From NCBI GenBank assembly GCA_025769875.1, contig JAGFNK010000004.1:125001-189000 (forward strand): DNA of 64,000 bases, written 5' to 3'. This document shows positions 46,764 through 57,582 of this stretch, piece after piece. The notes under the pieces were generated by a model. That model did no database searches and was not told the DNA's origin. It saw only the letters and a program-made list of their open reading frames with translations. The number at the start of each line of letters is the position of its first letter. Position 1 is the first letter of the stretch. Made by a program: the position numbers and the translations under genes. Source of the DNA: Russula earlei. Its lineage: Eukaryota; Basidiomycota; Agaricomycetes; Russulales; Russulaceae.

Positions 46764-48151
46764 TCATAAAACGATGCAACCGCTGCTGTTCCAACAACCC
46801 GCACCGGGCAAGTTGATGGCGCTATCGGGCGTGATTGGCCGCAAGATGCGGCGCATGTGTAGTAGCGCCTGGTAGAAATAGGAATGCGGGGCGGTGACAA
46901 TAGAATATATATAAACCCAAAGTTGGTCATCCGAATAAACATCCCACAAAAAAGGAACGGACGGACGGACGAGAGGAAGGACATACTCTGTTACGATCGC
47001 GTATTTCACAGACGAGGCCGATGAACGTTTCGGTCACGTTGATCCCGAACTTGGCTGACGTCTCCACGAAACGACATCCGAGCTCTGCCGCGATGCGTTG
47101 ACCCTCTGTGTTGGGGTTATTTTTTTTTTTTTTGGGTTTCGTAGCGGAGCCCCAAAGCCGTCAAATCGAGATTCCGAAAGGGGGTGAGGGGACGGAAAAG
47201 CTTCGGGACGCACCAACCGTGTCCACTCGGCGTTCCTGCTCGAGATCGCTCTTGTTCCCAACGAGCACTATGGGAACCGATTCCGTATCCTTGACGCGCA
47301 AGATCTGTTGGTGGTACCCCTCGATCAAGCCGAAAGAATCCCGTTCGGTGACTGAGAACACCAGGAGGAAGCCCTCGCCGTCAAGCATGTAGTGTTCCCG
47401 CATCGCGCTGCAAAAATCAAAGTCGTCAGCATACCGGTCCCGGTGGGTCCCCAGGACCCACAGCCAAACGAAATCCGAAAATGCGGAAGGGTCGGGCGAC
47501 CTGCCTGAACTCTTCTTGACCTGCCGTGTCCAGCACGTCCACTATGGTGTCCTCTTCCTCGATGACGCACATCTTCCGGTACAGATCTGGTTTGATTTTT
47601 TTTTTAAAATGTAAAATTTAATTATTATGTTATTTCAGGGCAAGGGGGGGGGGGGGGCGAGAGCCTTCCGTTAGCGCTCAAGTGATGATGCAAAAACGCA
47701 AAAAGCCGCGCACAAACGTGCGCATCTTGCACGGGGTCAGCGCCACGTTCGTCCGTGTTTCCGAATCCGCGCTCGTGAGCACTGGCGCCGCACAACCGTA
47801 CCTTCGATCGTCGGGTCGTAGTCCTCCACAAAGCGATTGTGCATGAACTGGATCGTCAATGCCGACTTGCCAACCCCTATATCGGTCGATGAGGAACGCG
47901 CGAAGAGGCTCGGCGGCGAGCGAACGAAAGGATGAAGCCCACCTCCGCCTCCGAGGACGACCAACCGGTATTCGCGCACGAACTGGAAATGAAGGGGGGA
48001 GGAAACCCCGACAAGGCAAAGGCAAGTCAAAATGGGTACGGTGTTCGCAAAGTGCGATGGACGTCATTCCGTTTTCAGCTCTTTGTTACAAAAAAAAAAA
48101 AAAAGAATTCATAGCATGGCCCAAAAGCCTACTCACCCGGCTACTAGCCAT
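46764..48151 (-). CDS. Ras-family GTPase paralog, CaaX box CIVL
   Basis: Second Ras-type GTPase. Exon 1 is 15 nt (MASSR, ATG 48151-48149). Then [138 protein letters not shown] and [20 protein letters not shown]. All nucleotide-binding motifs are present; the effector loop reads YDPTIEDLY where RAS1 has YDPTIEDSY. The last exon gives [20 protein letters not shown] and ends [11 protein letters not shown], a CaaX box whose Leu predicts geranylgeranylation, with one upstream Cys. The stop is at 46766-46764. Probably the fungal Ras2-type paralog; the exact subfamily is not settled. Confidence 0.9.
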
Positions 48152-48772
48152 GTTGTGAACAACTTGTTGGAGGCCCAAAGGTAAAGAAACGTGGGAGCTC
48201 GAACGCCAAGAGGGCGGTTATCTGGGTTGGACTGGACTGGCCAGCCGAGACAAGATGGAGGGATGTTCCAGCGCGAGGGTACACAAGTCCTCGCTTTATG
48301 CAACTCGGCTATCTTCTGGCGCGCCTTTTCTTTTTTCGGGTTTCGTTCTGATAAGTCCATGGATCCATGATGTTTGATGTATAAAGGGCCACGTTTACAA
48401 CGGGTGGGGATCATTGCGCCTGTTACTTAAAGAGGCATTGAGCGGAGAACACTACAAATCATCGTACTAAGGTTCGCTCGAGCGCTTCGCAAAGTCTGAT
48501 CCCCGTGCAGCGCAGAGGGTCCATCGAAGGGAGACATAGGGTTCTTATTATTTTCGCTAGCACACTGTGGTGATAGTTATGGGATGTGAAATGAAGGGAT
48601 GGGGGCATGTGAGATAGAAAGTATAGATAGTGAGAAATTTTTGTACTATCGAGTCAGTGCATGCGTGAAAAGAGTGAATAACTTTTTGACGAATCCTTAC
48701 GCGTTACCCTCAGATAACGCTCTTACAACGCGAAAGACAACCACCCACGGACGCCATCCGATATCCGATATC
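48152..48772. other. Intergenic region upstream of the second Ras gene
   Basis: 621 bp; promoter of the Ras paralog plus 3' flank of the receptor gene. No gene or clear element seen. Confidence 0.4.
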
Positions 48773-51417
48773 CTATAGATATTCGTGGTGTGACGATAAT
48801 GACGCCGAATATGAATGGCCGCCAACGAGGGCGTGTGAGCTCGCGTGCGACAGCACACTCGCAGTACGAGCATGATGCTTGGGCGACCCTGGTGGGACCG
48901 GCAGTGCCCTGGACCCGGGGCGATCACCTGGCTTCTGAGATCTCTCCGACGTCAATGACCGCTCTGGTACGGCGCGAGATGGTGCATTCACGATGGTTGT
49001 CTTGCCCACTCGCAGAGGTTGCGTCGGATGCAGTGCAGCACGCACCTCGGGTGACGGGGGGCTGTCAGGCTCAGTATCCGAGTACCGGCTCGCGTCAGTC
49101 GAGTCGTCCGGTGATACCAATCGGACAGGTGGTCGCTGAGGATGGGGGACGCGCGGGCGTGCAGGTCGTTGTCTGCCGCCAACAGCACCGATCGATAACG
49201 CTGCCTTGGGGCGGAGACCAACATCTTCGGGTGGAGGAGCCACGGGAAGATCAACTGAAGAATCGCGCTGGACAGCGGCGGCGGGGAAAGGCGGCAGCTC
49301 AGACGCCACGGTGGAATCGCGTGAGAAGTACATGCTGATCACCGAGCCACCGACCTCTGCTGTAGGAGAGGTTGGTGGAGAACGTAGGGTCACCTCGAGG
49401 AACGGAGCGGCCGTCGAGAGAGAGGCCGACACTGTAGGTGACTCTGAAGTCGGGTTCAGGTCACGGGAAATCCGTGCCCGCTTGCCGCGCGGAGAAGGTG
49501 TCAGACCCGAATGATTCGAATCGTGAATGAAAGCAGGTAGGTCTGAGGTCGAGAGACTTAGTTGTTGGGCGATCTGCTTCGGTTTCTGAACCCCTTCGGC
49601 AGGAACGGCAGGTCCAGTGTTCAACACATTAGAGGGCGACAGGATCCTTCTGAGAAGGGGAGACGAAGATGAGGACCCGCGAAGCTCAAGGTTGGGAATT
49701 GGTGAATCATTGCGTGAGGGTGGGTCAGGTGTCAGTAAGCGAACAGAGGAATCCGAATTCCCAGTCTTGCGACCCTGGAACAGCGACTTCGCCAGGGAAG
49801 AGCGTGAGGTCCTACCGTGGAAGATAGAGCCAGGCGGGTACGCTGGTGGTGCCGATCTCGTCACCGATCCCGTTTCCATTTTTGTGGACGCAAACGATGA
49901 CTGCGGAATCCAGTCGTGCTTAGGACGCGAAATGGGGGGTCCTTCAAAACTCCCTTTCTCAGAGTCTGTAGAAGCGGTTGATTTCACAGCTGTGCTAAGC
50001 GCTCTGAGCACATTGAAAAGGATGAAAACGTTGATTACGCCTGCGTCACATGTCAGAGTGAGACATAAGGACTAGGAATCGTCATACCCTCCGAGTACTC
50101 TAGAATATATGAGAATGCCAATGCCCCGGGTGGCACATTGATCCCAGAAATATCCATCAGTTGCGCGATGGAAGAGGGGAATGAAATAAGAACAAAGGCT
50201 AAAAACATCAAGTTAGGGTGCTTGTGCCACTTCGATCGCCAAAACTGAGCTCACTGATCGGGAGCCTGGGCAGAAGGGTTTAATTCCGATTATATATGGG
50301 CACGGGGAGGGTTGACTTACCAGAGCATCGTCCGCGCCACAGAGTAGACGAAGCGTTGATACTCTTCAAAGGTTCCATTGTGCACTCGCAACCGGCGCTC
50401 GGGGTCAAGGTGGATTCTTAGGCCACCGTTGATGACGAGGGTGCCGCGGAGCATCAAAAAGATGAGAGAATAAACTGTAACGGAGAGAAGCGACGCAAGA
50501 AATAACTTTTGGGTACATGAGAACCTGGGGGTAACACGCGGTCTATAAAGGGGAGTACTCACCGGCAGGAAGTGGAGAAGCATATGGGGGACAGGATACG
50601 ACTTTGAGATTGTACATGTGAAGCTGTCGATGCTATAGAGTGGGCCGCTGACATGACTCGACATTGACATAGGAGCGAGGCCTGATAGGATGACTTTAAA
50701 AGATAGAAAATGCGAGGGTGGAATGGGACAGACCAATAAGGAGTGAAGATACACATGCGATTATGATGATGACAATGCCAAGCCACTGTGGCGGACGATT
50801 ACGCAAGACGAGGGTGTTGAAAGTATGGATGCCCATCGTAACCACGAAGAAGAATGTGCCAAACTGTCCAATCTGCCGCAATGCTCCTGGTGGAGATGAG
50901 GACGGTCAGAACTGCACGCGAACGAGTTAGGGCAGTGCGTACCTTGAGCAATGCAAGCTGAACCTATGAGAATAGAGACCAGTCATGAGGCATGATCAAC
51001 GTTCCTCCATCGTATCGTTCACTCCAAGGTGTTATTCTGCTTACCTGCTTTGACCTCGCCATTATTGATCCATTTGATGTCTATCAATCCGCTGACAGCT
51101 CTGATCCAATGGCTGAACAGTAGACAGCTCGCATATTGACCGAGTTGGGAGCGGAAGAAGAATGCCTTGAGTGAAAGGTTCTGGTACGACGTTCGTTTGA
51201 AGACGGTGCATGATACTACCCAGATGACGGAGAGGAGCACGATGGAGAGCACGAGGGTAGAAAGGAGGGCGAATAGGAAAGTACTCTATGAAAGTGCACG
51301 CTCAGCCCCCGCAGAGTCGAGAAGCGCGATGCGAAAACTCACGATGGCCGCCGCCCTTTCTCCCGAATTGAATGCGTGAAAGCGTGCAATGGCCGCCGTA
51401 TGTTGAGGCACGCTCAT
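48773..51417 (-). CDS. Seven-pass receptor-like protein with long cytosolic tail
   Basis: Putative G-protein-coupled receptor of the fungal glucose/cAMP-receptor-like type; ligand unknown. Start MSVPQHTAAIARFHAFNSGE (ATG 51417-51415). Hydrophobic segments in order: STFLFALLSTLVLSIVLLSV (TM1); LGQYASCLLFSHWIRAVSGL (TM2); FGTFFFVVTMGIHTFNTLVL after SACIAQGALRQIGQ (TM3); WLGIVIIIIACVSSLLI (TM4); an outer loop with a Cys (DSFTCTIS) and then HMLLHFLPA-VYSLIFLML (TM5); AFVLISFPSSIAQLMDISGI after a basic loop (TM6); ALAFSYILEYSEGVINVFIL (TM7). A cytosolic tail of about 400 residues, Ser/Pro/Arg-rich with no domain, ends SLSSHHEYL. The Cys before TM3 and the loop Cys match the usual GPCR disulfide. 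Family placement is inference from topology and the TM3 region. Confidence 0.68.
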
Positions 51418-51794
51418 CGAAACGGCGGACGTAGGACTTGTGAATCGTAGGCCGGTCTAGGCCGGGACTGTTTTAAAGGAAAATCGAACGAGAAAGGAGG
51501 CAGTCCTGCAGCCTGAGTCGTCGAGAGAAAATCGAAGGAAAAAAAAAGGAACCGGTCCAGTCGAACGAAGAAAAAATAACGAAAGGATGTGGTCGTCGGA
51601 AGAGACGGGGGAAGGGACAGCCCGACACGCTCGGTCTTGGATGCGCGGCCATCATTATCAGTCAACTGCTGGCGAAGTGGATCGCAACACCACACAGCCT
51701 GGATCCTCGAGAGATACCCTACGTTTCCATCGCTACGGGATGTGGTAACGGGAAATGGTGACAGATCTAGTTAGACCGAGGCAGATTGCTGTGT
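51418..51794. other. Intergenic region, receptor promoter / RAD30 3' flank
   Basis: 377 bp. No gene seen. Coding-strand pyrimidine-rich at about 51475-51610, consistent with a fungal 5' UTR or promoter for the receptor gene. Confidence 0.4.
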
Positions 51795-54603
51795 TTAACT
51801 TGGCCGCTCCACGAAAAACTTGGCTATCCCTTCTCTGGTGCCAGCGGCACTGCCTGTTCGCCTCTCCCGGTCCCGATCCTTAATCCTCTCCTTCCTCCGT
51901 TTCCTTTCTCGATCCGCTGCGCGCAACCCCCCCGTGCCCCCAACGTTGCCGCCGTCTGGAAATTTCGACAGGTCCTCGGCGATGTGAAAATCATCATGCT
52001 CCTGACGCAACCTCGCGAGCGCGTTTGCTCGCCTATCCTCCAGTTCCGGCTCATGCTCCCTTCCAACATCGTCCCCGAGCTCAACCTCAATACACTTGTG
52101 ACACCGTGGGCACACAAATGATACCGTAGACCCCCGATCAACTGCAAGGGTATCTAAAGGGGAACCCTCTCCATCCTCTGCCTCACGCTGGCGCTTCACG
52201 TGATGAGATCGTCCGAGGAGGTCGCCATCATTGTGTCTACCAGGGGAAGACGGCGGCTTTGAGCTTGTTCCTGATCGGATGAAACCTTCGATGCTCCGTT
52301 GACCTGCCTCCCCTGGTTCAACGCCCGAGAACCCAAGCGCGATGGTCGTCACGGGGTAAGGCAATGAGCCATCTGGCTTACTACCACCTCCTACCAAGTC
52401 CTTCCATAGTCGATCAGCAAGTCCTACAATCATATCCACTGTGACATTTCGTGCGAACGGGAAAGCCGTCTGTTTTGATCGGGACTTATCGTATCCTGTT
52501 TGTTGGGTCGAAATCAAATTGATAAGGCGATATCGAGACAAATGGGTCATACGGTGCCGGGCATGGAGAACGATGGTTTTTGGCCAGACGGAGAGGTCTG
52601 TTGCGCGAAGTTCGTTTAGTCGTAGCGCGAGCTCTGCAGCAAGAACTCGCAGCCAATGTGGACCTTCCGAGACTTTGGTAATCGGTCGAGGAAGATTTTT
52701 CGACGCCATCATGCTCTTGGTCAGTGTTGGCTTTTCTTTCACTGGGCGGTGCGACATGGTTTGGGCGGTGCCTGTGATAGCATCTCCCGTCACTCACCTT
52801 CTGTTCTGTCAATCCCTCTGTAGTGCTACTTGGCTGCCTGTCCAATATCTCCAGTCATAATTGCCGCAAACGTACCTCAATATCTCATATACCCAGATAG
52901 ACTCCTCCCCAAAATTTTGTTGAAATTCATCTGTAGGGCTGTAGGTCAACAAGCGCTCACTAGACGGTGCTGATGGCGTGGCGTTCACCTAGACAGATGG
53001 ACCTGAACATCGCACATTATGCCTTATTTCAGTATTCCGTGACAAATTTGAATAGACTCTTCTTACAGAAGATCGCCCACTGTCGAAGCTTCAAACTTGT
53101 CTGCCAATGCTTGTCCGAGTTTGCCACCCAGGAACCTAATCTAAGTCGCGCCTTTTGAGAGGGCTGGACTGTATGGACAGCGATCACATAAATTTCACCT
53201 TTTGGAAAGGCATGGGAATAAGATAATTTGGAATTGCGGCATTGCGGAGGACGCTCTGTCCGGAGGTTAGCCCACCCGTGAAACCGATGTGATTTGAGCG
53301 GCATGACCTGCGAGTCACGCTTCTTGTACGACGCGGTGAGCTGTACCGTACGCCGCCATGCGTGAGCGGCCAGCGCAAGCACTATGACTCGGACGGCCGC
53401 GCACCTTGGCAAGGAACTTGTTTCTTGCGACGCCCTGTAAGCGAGATGGGCGCGGATGATCGATCCATCAGGCGTGATCAGAACGCTCTCGAATCCGAAT
53501 CAAAGCAAGTGGGCATTGCGAACACCTACCGCAGATGTGGTGTACCCGAGCTGCGTGCGCACCTCCGTCCTGATCTTGTCCATGAGCTCCGCGGCTATTG
53601 ACAGAGCGACGTCGTGCCATGTCCACAGTGCATCGACATCATCGCCGCCCACAGCCTCCGTGTGGCTTCCCGTCCCCGGAGTGAGACCGGCTTGCTCTGC
53701 CACCGGAGGGTCAGGGTCGATCGGAATGAGGATCCCACGTGAGCTCTCCCAACTTATCGGAGGGGGCGGCGGTAAGACCGTGTCGAGGCCCTCTGGCGCA
53801 TCAGCGGGCACCTCGGCGAGGTAGGGATAGCGCGCTAGGAGCTCCGCCCGCGCCGGACGCGTAAAGTCGATAAAAGCTTCGTCGATGGAGGCCTTCTCTA
53901 GCTTCGGGTTTCAGCAGACCTGGCAGGCGGCCCCCCGTAGCAACGTAAACACAGCCCACCGATTTCGCCGTCTGGCAGACACTCTTTGAATATCGCGATG
54001 ATCTTGGCGCTCTCTCGGCGATAATAGTCTAGAGAGACCTGGATGCGTGTCGCATCAGCGCACGGTCAACATACAACCGTCAACGGAGAAAACCCTCGCA
54101 GGGGACCGACGCGTCCGTGATCGAAACGGTCTCGATCACGACGTTCTGGCTCCCGCTACAATGGTGGTGGAGGGGGCCGGGCGTACCTTGTGAGTCGCCG
54201 TGTCCGGATTGTCCCAATATCCTGGCGCCGGGTCCCCCTCCTTGTACGTTGCAACGTGTACGACGGTCAGCTCGGGGCACTTCTTGAGCGCGTCGCGCCA
54301 GTTGCTCATTCGCGTGATACCGAATGCGCGCGCGGGGTAGTTGACGGCGATCAACGCGTCCCACTGCCGAACGACAAGTGGGCGCGACGGGTCTATGCCA
54401 AGTCGCACCTGCTCACACGCTGCGTAGAATGCATCACTGTCGCAGAGCGCGATTACGCGCAGTGGGTCGCGCGCTCCTAGGGGCGGCGAGAGAATGTGCC
54501 TGTAAGTTATCGGGTGGTTGAGATCCATAAATTCATCTTGCGGTGTGAACTTGGATTTATCTTTTCGCAATGCAGGATTCTTTAGGGGTGATGTGGGGAA
54601 CAT
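51795..54603 (-). CDS. RAD30: DNA polymerase eta (Y family, translesion)
   Basis: Translesion DNA polymerase that copies past UV photoproducts in the nucleus. Start MFPTSPLKNPALRKDKSKFT (ATG 54603-54601). Catalytic blocks: RVIALCDSDAFYAACEQVRL with a metal-binding Asp, LIAVNYPARAFGITRMSNWR, EIEKASIDEAFIDFTRPA with the DE pair, GVARNKFLAK, LTASYKKRDSQ, SVLRNAAIPNYLIPMPFQK, IRFLGGKLGQALADKFEAST, EESIWVYEILRGIDRTEV, MMASKNLPRPI, and the little-finger part up to FARNVTVDMIVGLADRLWKD. The tail has a UBZ-type finger (SFVCPRCHKCIEVE ... EHDDFHIAEDL) and ends EGIAKFFVERPS, a PIP-like motif lacking the usual Gln. Many short introns. The Asp of DSDAF and SIDEAF are intact, so it should be active. Confidence 0.93.
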
Positions 54604-54758
54604 AATAACTAACACAACTTCCGTGCTGTGCGTGCAACCATGCCGTGGTAAGGACGGGCCGGAATCCCGCTTCGGATTTATCGACATAGCTATAGTACAG
54701 TTTACACACGGCCATCATAACTTGGATACTATCAGGTTTACCACCGGCGTTGACCATT
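54604..54758. other. Short spacer between RAD30 and AIFM3-like gene
   Basis: 155 bp separating the RAD30 start from the stop of the upstream same-strand gene. It must contain the RAD30 promoter unless that lies within the neighbour. No TATA box seen. Confidence 0.4.
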
Positions 54759-57118
54759 TCACTTGGGGTGGATGTTCGCGGCAACGGATGACACGTCGAT
54801 GTCAAGCAAGTTCTGTGCATTACAATGTATGACTGTCACACACATGGCAGCGTGGAACGCTATTGACTCACCTGGCCCGCTTTGATCGTGTCCACGGAAG
54901 GCATCAAGCCTAAGCGGAATAGCTCGGAAGCTTTTGATACGACTGGGTCGTTTTGCATGCTAGGCCCCACAAGTGAGAAGTGCTCCGCTGGTGAAAAAAA
55001 GACAAGAGGGGCTTACCTTGCAACAGCTGTGACTTTTCCTCCCTTGATATAATAAGCGATAAACTTCAATTCTGCGGGGTCACCCTGGATATAGATATCG
55101 TCATGGCCCACGTCGATACCGCAGTAGCGCAGCTGTTGTCCCTCTTCGTATGGGCGCAATTAGAAGTGATGAGGCGCTAGGAACGATCATAACGTACGGG
55201 CGCTCCAGAAGATAGGGACCTTCACAAACGGTTGCGGAGATCCTGCAATCGTTTTGCCTACTGCGCGGCCCATATTACCCGCGACCTAGAAGGTTCCGAT
55301 TACTTCACAGACTCTGAGGAGAGTGCGTGCACCCACGTTCCAGTGTTCAATGCGCCGATATGTACCTCCAGGGAGCTGCGGGTAAGTGGCGATATCACCA
55401 ATAGCATATACATCAGGGCGGTCCGGCACGCGCAGCAGCTCATCCACTTTGACACTTCCGTCCTTTTCGAGTTCCCATCCACTCTTCTTAAGATAGTCCG
55501 TCGCAGGTCGTACGCCGACTCCCATGACAATCAGATCGGCGTAGATTGTCGCACCGTTTGAGAGTTCGACCTTGGTCAGCGTCTCACCAGGATCCTTGCG
55601 CATTGCCTTGACAGACGTGGAACTATGGAAGAGAACACCTTGCTTTTGGTGGAACTGTTTCAAGCCGGCACCAATTTCTTTTCCTAGGACGGCCTCGAAG
55701 GGGTACTGTTCCAACCCGATAACGTGAATAAGCGCAAGATTGCGTTTTGAGACGGCCCCGACAAGCTCCATACTAATGAATGAGCTGCCAATCACGACAA
55801 GGTGCTTTCCTTCCTGGCAGGCTTATGCACACGTCAGCGAGGTCACCGCAGAGGTAGGAAATTGTACCCGATTCAATCTTTTGCGTATCTTGAACATTTC
55901 GGAACGTGCAAACGCTCTCAAGATCTGCACCTTCGATTGGGAGGCGTCGGGGAACACTGCCACTGGCAAGGATAAGGGTGTCATATGGAAGTATTTCTTT
56001 GCCATTCTCGATGGTCACAGTTTTGTTGGAGGTGTCTACGGACGTGACAGTCTATTTATTTCCAGGCTCTTACCGGCGCGGACGGTGGTAGAGTGGGCGA
56101 AAGACACACCGTGCCGATGCGTAGCGTAGTGCCATATTTGATTTTGAGATCCGCAGGCGTGCGCCACTCGAGTTTAGACGCATCAGTGATGAGTGCTTTG
56201 CTCAACTTTGTCCTGAAACGGGTTAGACTACAGATCCTCAATGACGAGACAAAGTCCGGCGACACACCTGTCGATAGGCGCGTTCGTTTCCTGGGAGATG
56301 ATTGTGATCGGAGCCTTATACCCATGCTGGTGAGAGCACTTAGTTTCAGTCGGGAATGCAGAGACGCCCGACTCACCTCCCTTAAGCTCTCGGTTGCGTG
56401 AAATGCACCCGACCCACCACCTACGATCACAACGCCCGCCCCACCAACCTCACCGCCGGATGAGAGAAGCTTTGGCGGCCGTGACAATTTGTCTTTAGTG
56501 GTATTCGCGGGATCGGCTGTCACATAAATCTTGCCATCGGTAATGTGAGTTTGGAAGGAATGAAGGGCTGCCGGCGCGGGAGCATCCTCTGGAGTGTGTA
56601 TAAGCAAAAGACTGGGATCGAGAGCAAAGGACAAACCAATGTCGCCGGTGCATATATTGAAGCATGCTACGACAATGACGTGAGAGTAAACATTTGGTTT
56701 ACAGTGAGCGTATACCTCCATGCCATGGACTGCGTCCTTGAGATCGGAGCGTTGACATACGATGAGGAGTGGCTCACCAGACGACCCTGCCATCGGCTGT
56801 GAGGACGCCTTTGACGAGCGGAGCGCCATAATGAGTGCAAAATGCGCTGGTCGCATGAACTTTATCACCCAGACGAGACAGAAGGACCTTTCCTGAATCA
56901 AATTGGACTTCCTTCCTGCGCAACGGTCACCAGTAGGCGAGGTGGGCACGGCTAATTACATACATCTGACCGTCCTTCAGATCCTCTTGGTCGAGGACGG
57001 CAATGGTTTTAGCGGTGGTCATTGCTCGCTTTCCGATTGTTGCGAGTGGGCGTTTGAGTGCAGAGAAAGGACAGGTCCTTCTGGCGATGATACCAGTGGC
57101 ACCAAAGAGGGCGATCAT
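54759..57118 (-). CDS. AIFM3-like flavoprotein with N-terminal Rieske domain
   Basis: FAD/NAD-dependent oxidoreductase with a Rieske [2Fe-2S] domain, of the AIFM3 (AIF-like) type. Start MIALFGATGIIARRTCPFSA (ATG 57118-57116), an Arg-rich likely mitochondrial presequence. The Rieske domain: TIAVLDQEDLKDGQMYVISR, VLLSRLGDKVHATSAFCTHY, GAPLVKGVLTADGRVVC, WHGACFNICTGDI. Both CxH and CxxH-type pairs are present. Then the FAD fold GGAGVVIVGGGSGAFHATES, ITIISQETNAPIDRTKLSK, LPYDTLILASGSVPRRLPIE, the NADH fold HLVVIGSSFISMELVGAVSK, LIVMGVGVRPATDYLKKSGW, and DVYAIGDIATYPQLPGG. The C-terminal part has LRYCGIDVGHDDIYIQGDPA and ends SSVAANIHPK at 54761-54759. The gene has many small introns and tightly follows the palindrome region. 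Confidence 0.9.
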
Positions 57119-57320
57119 TTGTCGCAATATAGCCGATGATAATCAAGGCTTATATTCCCATAACTGTAATTATGTTTTCCATATAACGTTTTTATAATTT
57201 TATTATGACCCGTTTATGACCTGCTATGTAAGTTACATATGAGTTACATGATTAAATAATGGAAATGGACGGGTGTCTGAAATAATAACTGAACGTTATA
57301 ATACTATATACAATTATAAA
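57119..57320. promoter_or_regulatory. AT-rich divergent promoter segment
   Basis: About 200 bp of unusually AT-rich sequence between the AIFM3-like start and the palindromes. It includes the near-palindrome atgtaagttacatat and several TATA-like stretches (tataattttatta, actatatacaattataaa). Confidence 0.45.
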
Positions 57321-57410
57321 TCTCTGTCTTGGCCTAGTAAGGTCTACTAGAATCAGACTGCCAGAAATAGGCAGTCTGATTCTATAGACCAGACCAGGCC
57401 AAGACAGAGA
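57321..57410. repeat. Inverted repeat 1: 41-42-nt arms, 7-nt loop
   Basis: Left arm 57321-57362 starts tctctgtcttggcc and ends aatcagactgcc; right arm 57370-57410 starts ggcagtctgatt and ends ggccaagacagaga. The arms match with only a few differences around the middle (tagtaaggtcta versus tagaccagacca). Confidence 0.95.
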
Positions 57411-57558
57411 TGGCATGGTCATAGTTGAGCAACGATAGTGCACGTCTGGTCTACTAGAATCAGACTGCCAATAGGCAGTCTGATTCTATATTTTCAAGTA
57501 GACCAGACCAGGCCAAGACAGAGATGGCATGGTCATAGGTGAGCAACGATAGTGCACG
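57341..57558. repeat. Tandem duplication of about 105 bp containing a hairpin
   Basis: Copy A (57341-57444) and copy B (57448-57558) share ggtctactagaatcagactg, ggcagtctgattctata, gaccagaccaggccaagaca and gagcaacgatagtgcacg. Copy B has an extra ttttcaag and a shorter loop. Within copy B the arms 57444-57469 and 57474-57508 form a second hairpin. Confidence 0.95.
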
Positions 57559-57578
57559 CGCTATCGTTGCTCACCTAT
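57535..57578. repeat. Perfect 18-bp palindrome just before a start codon
   Basis: Arms ataggtgagcaacgatag (57535-57552) and ctatcgttgctcacctat (57561-57578) are exact reverse complements around an 8-nt loop. The right arm ends 4 nt before the ATG at 57583. Confidence 0.97.
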
Positions 57579-57582
57579 AACG

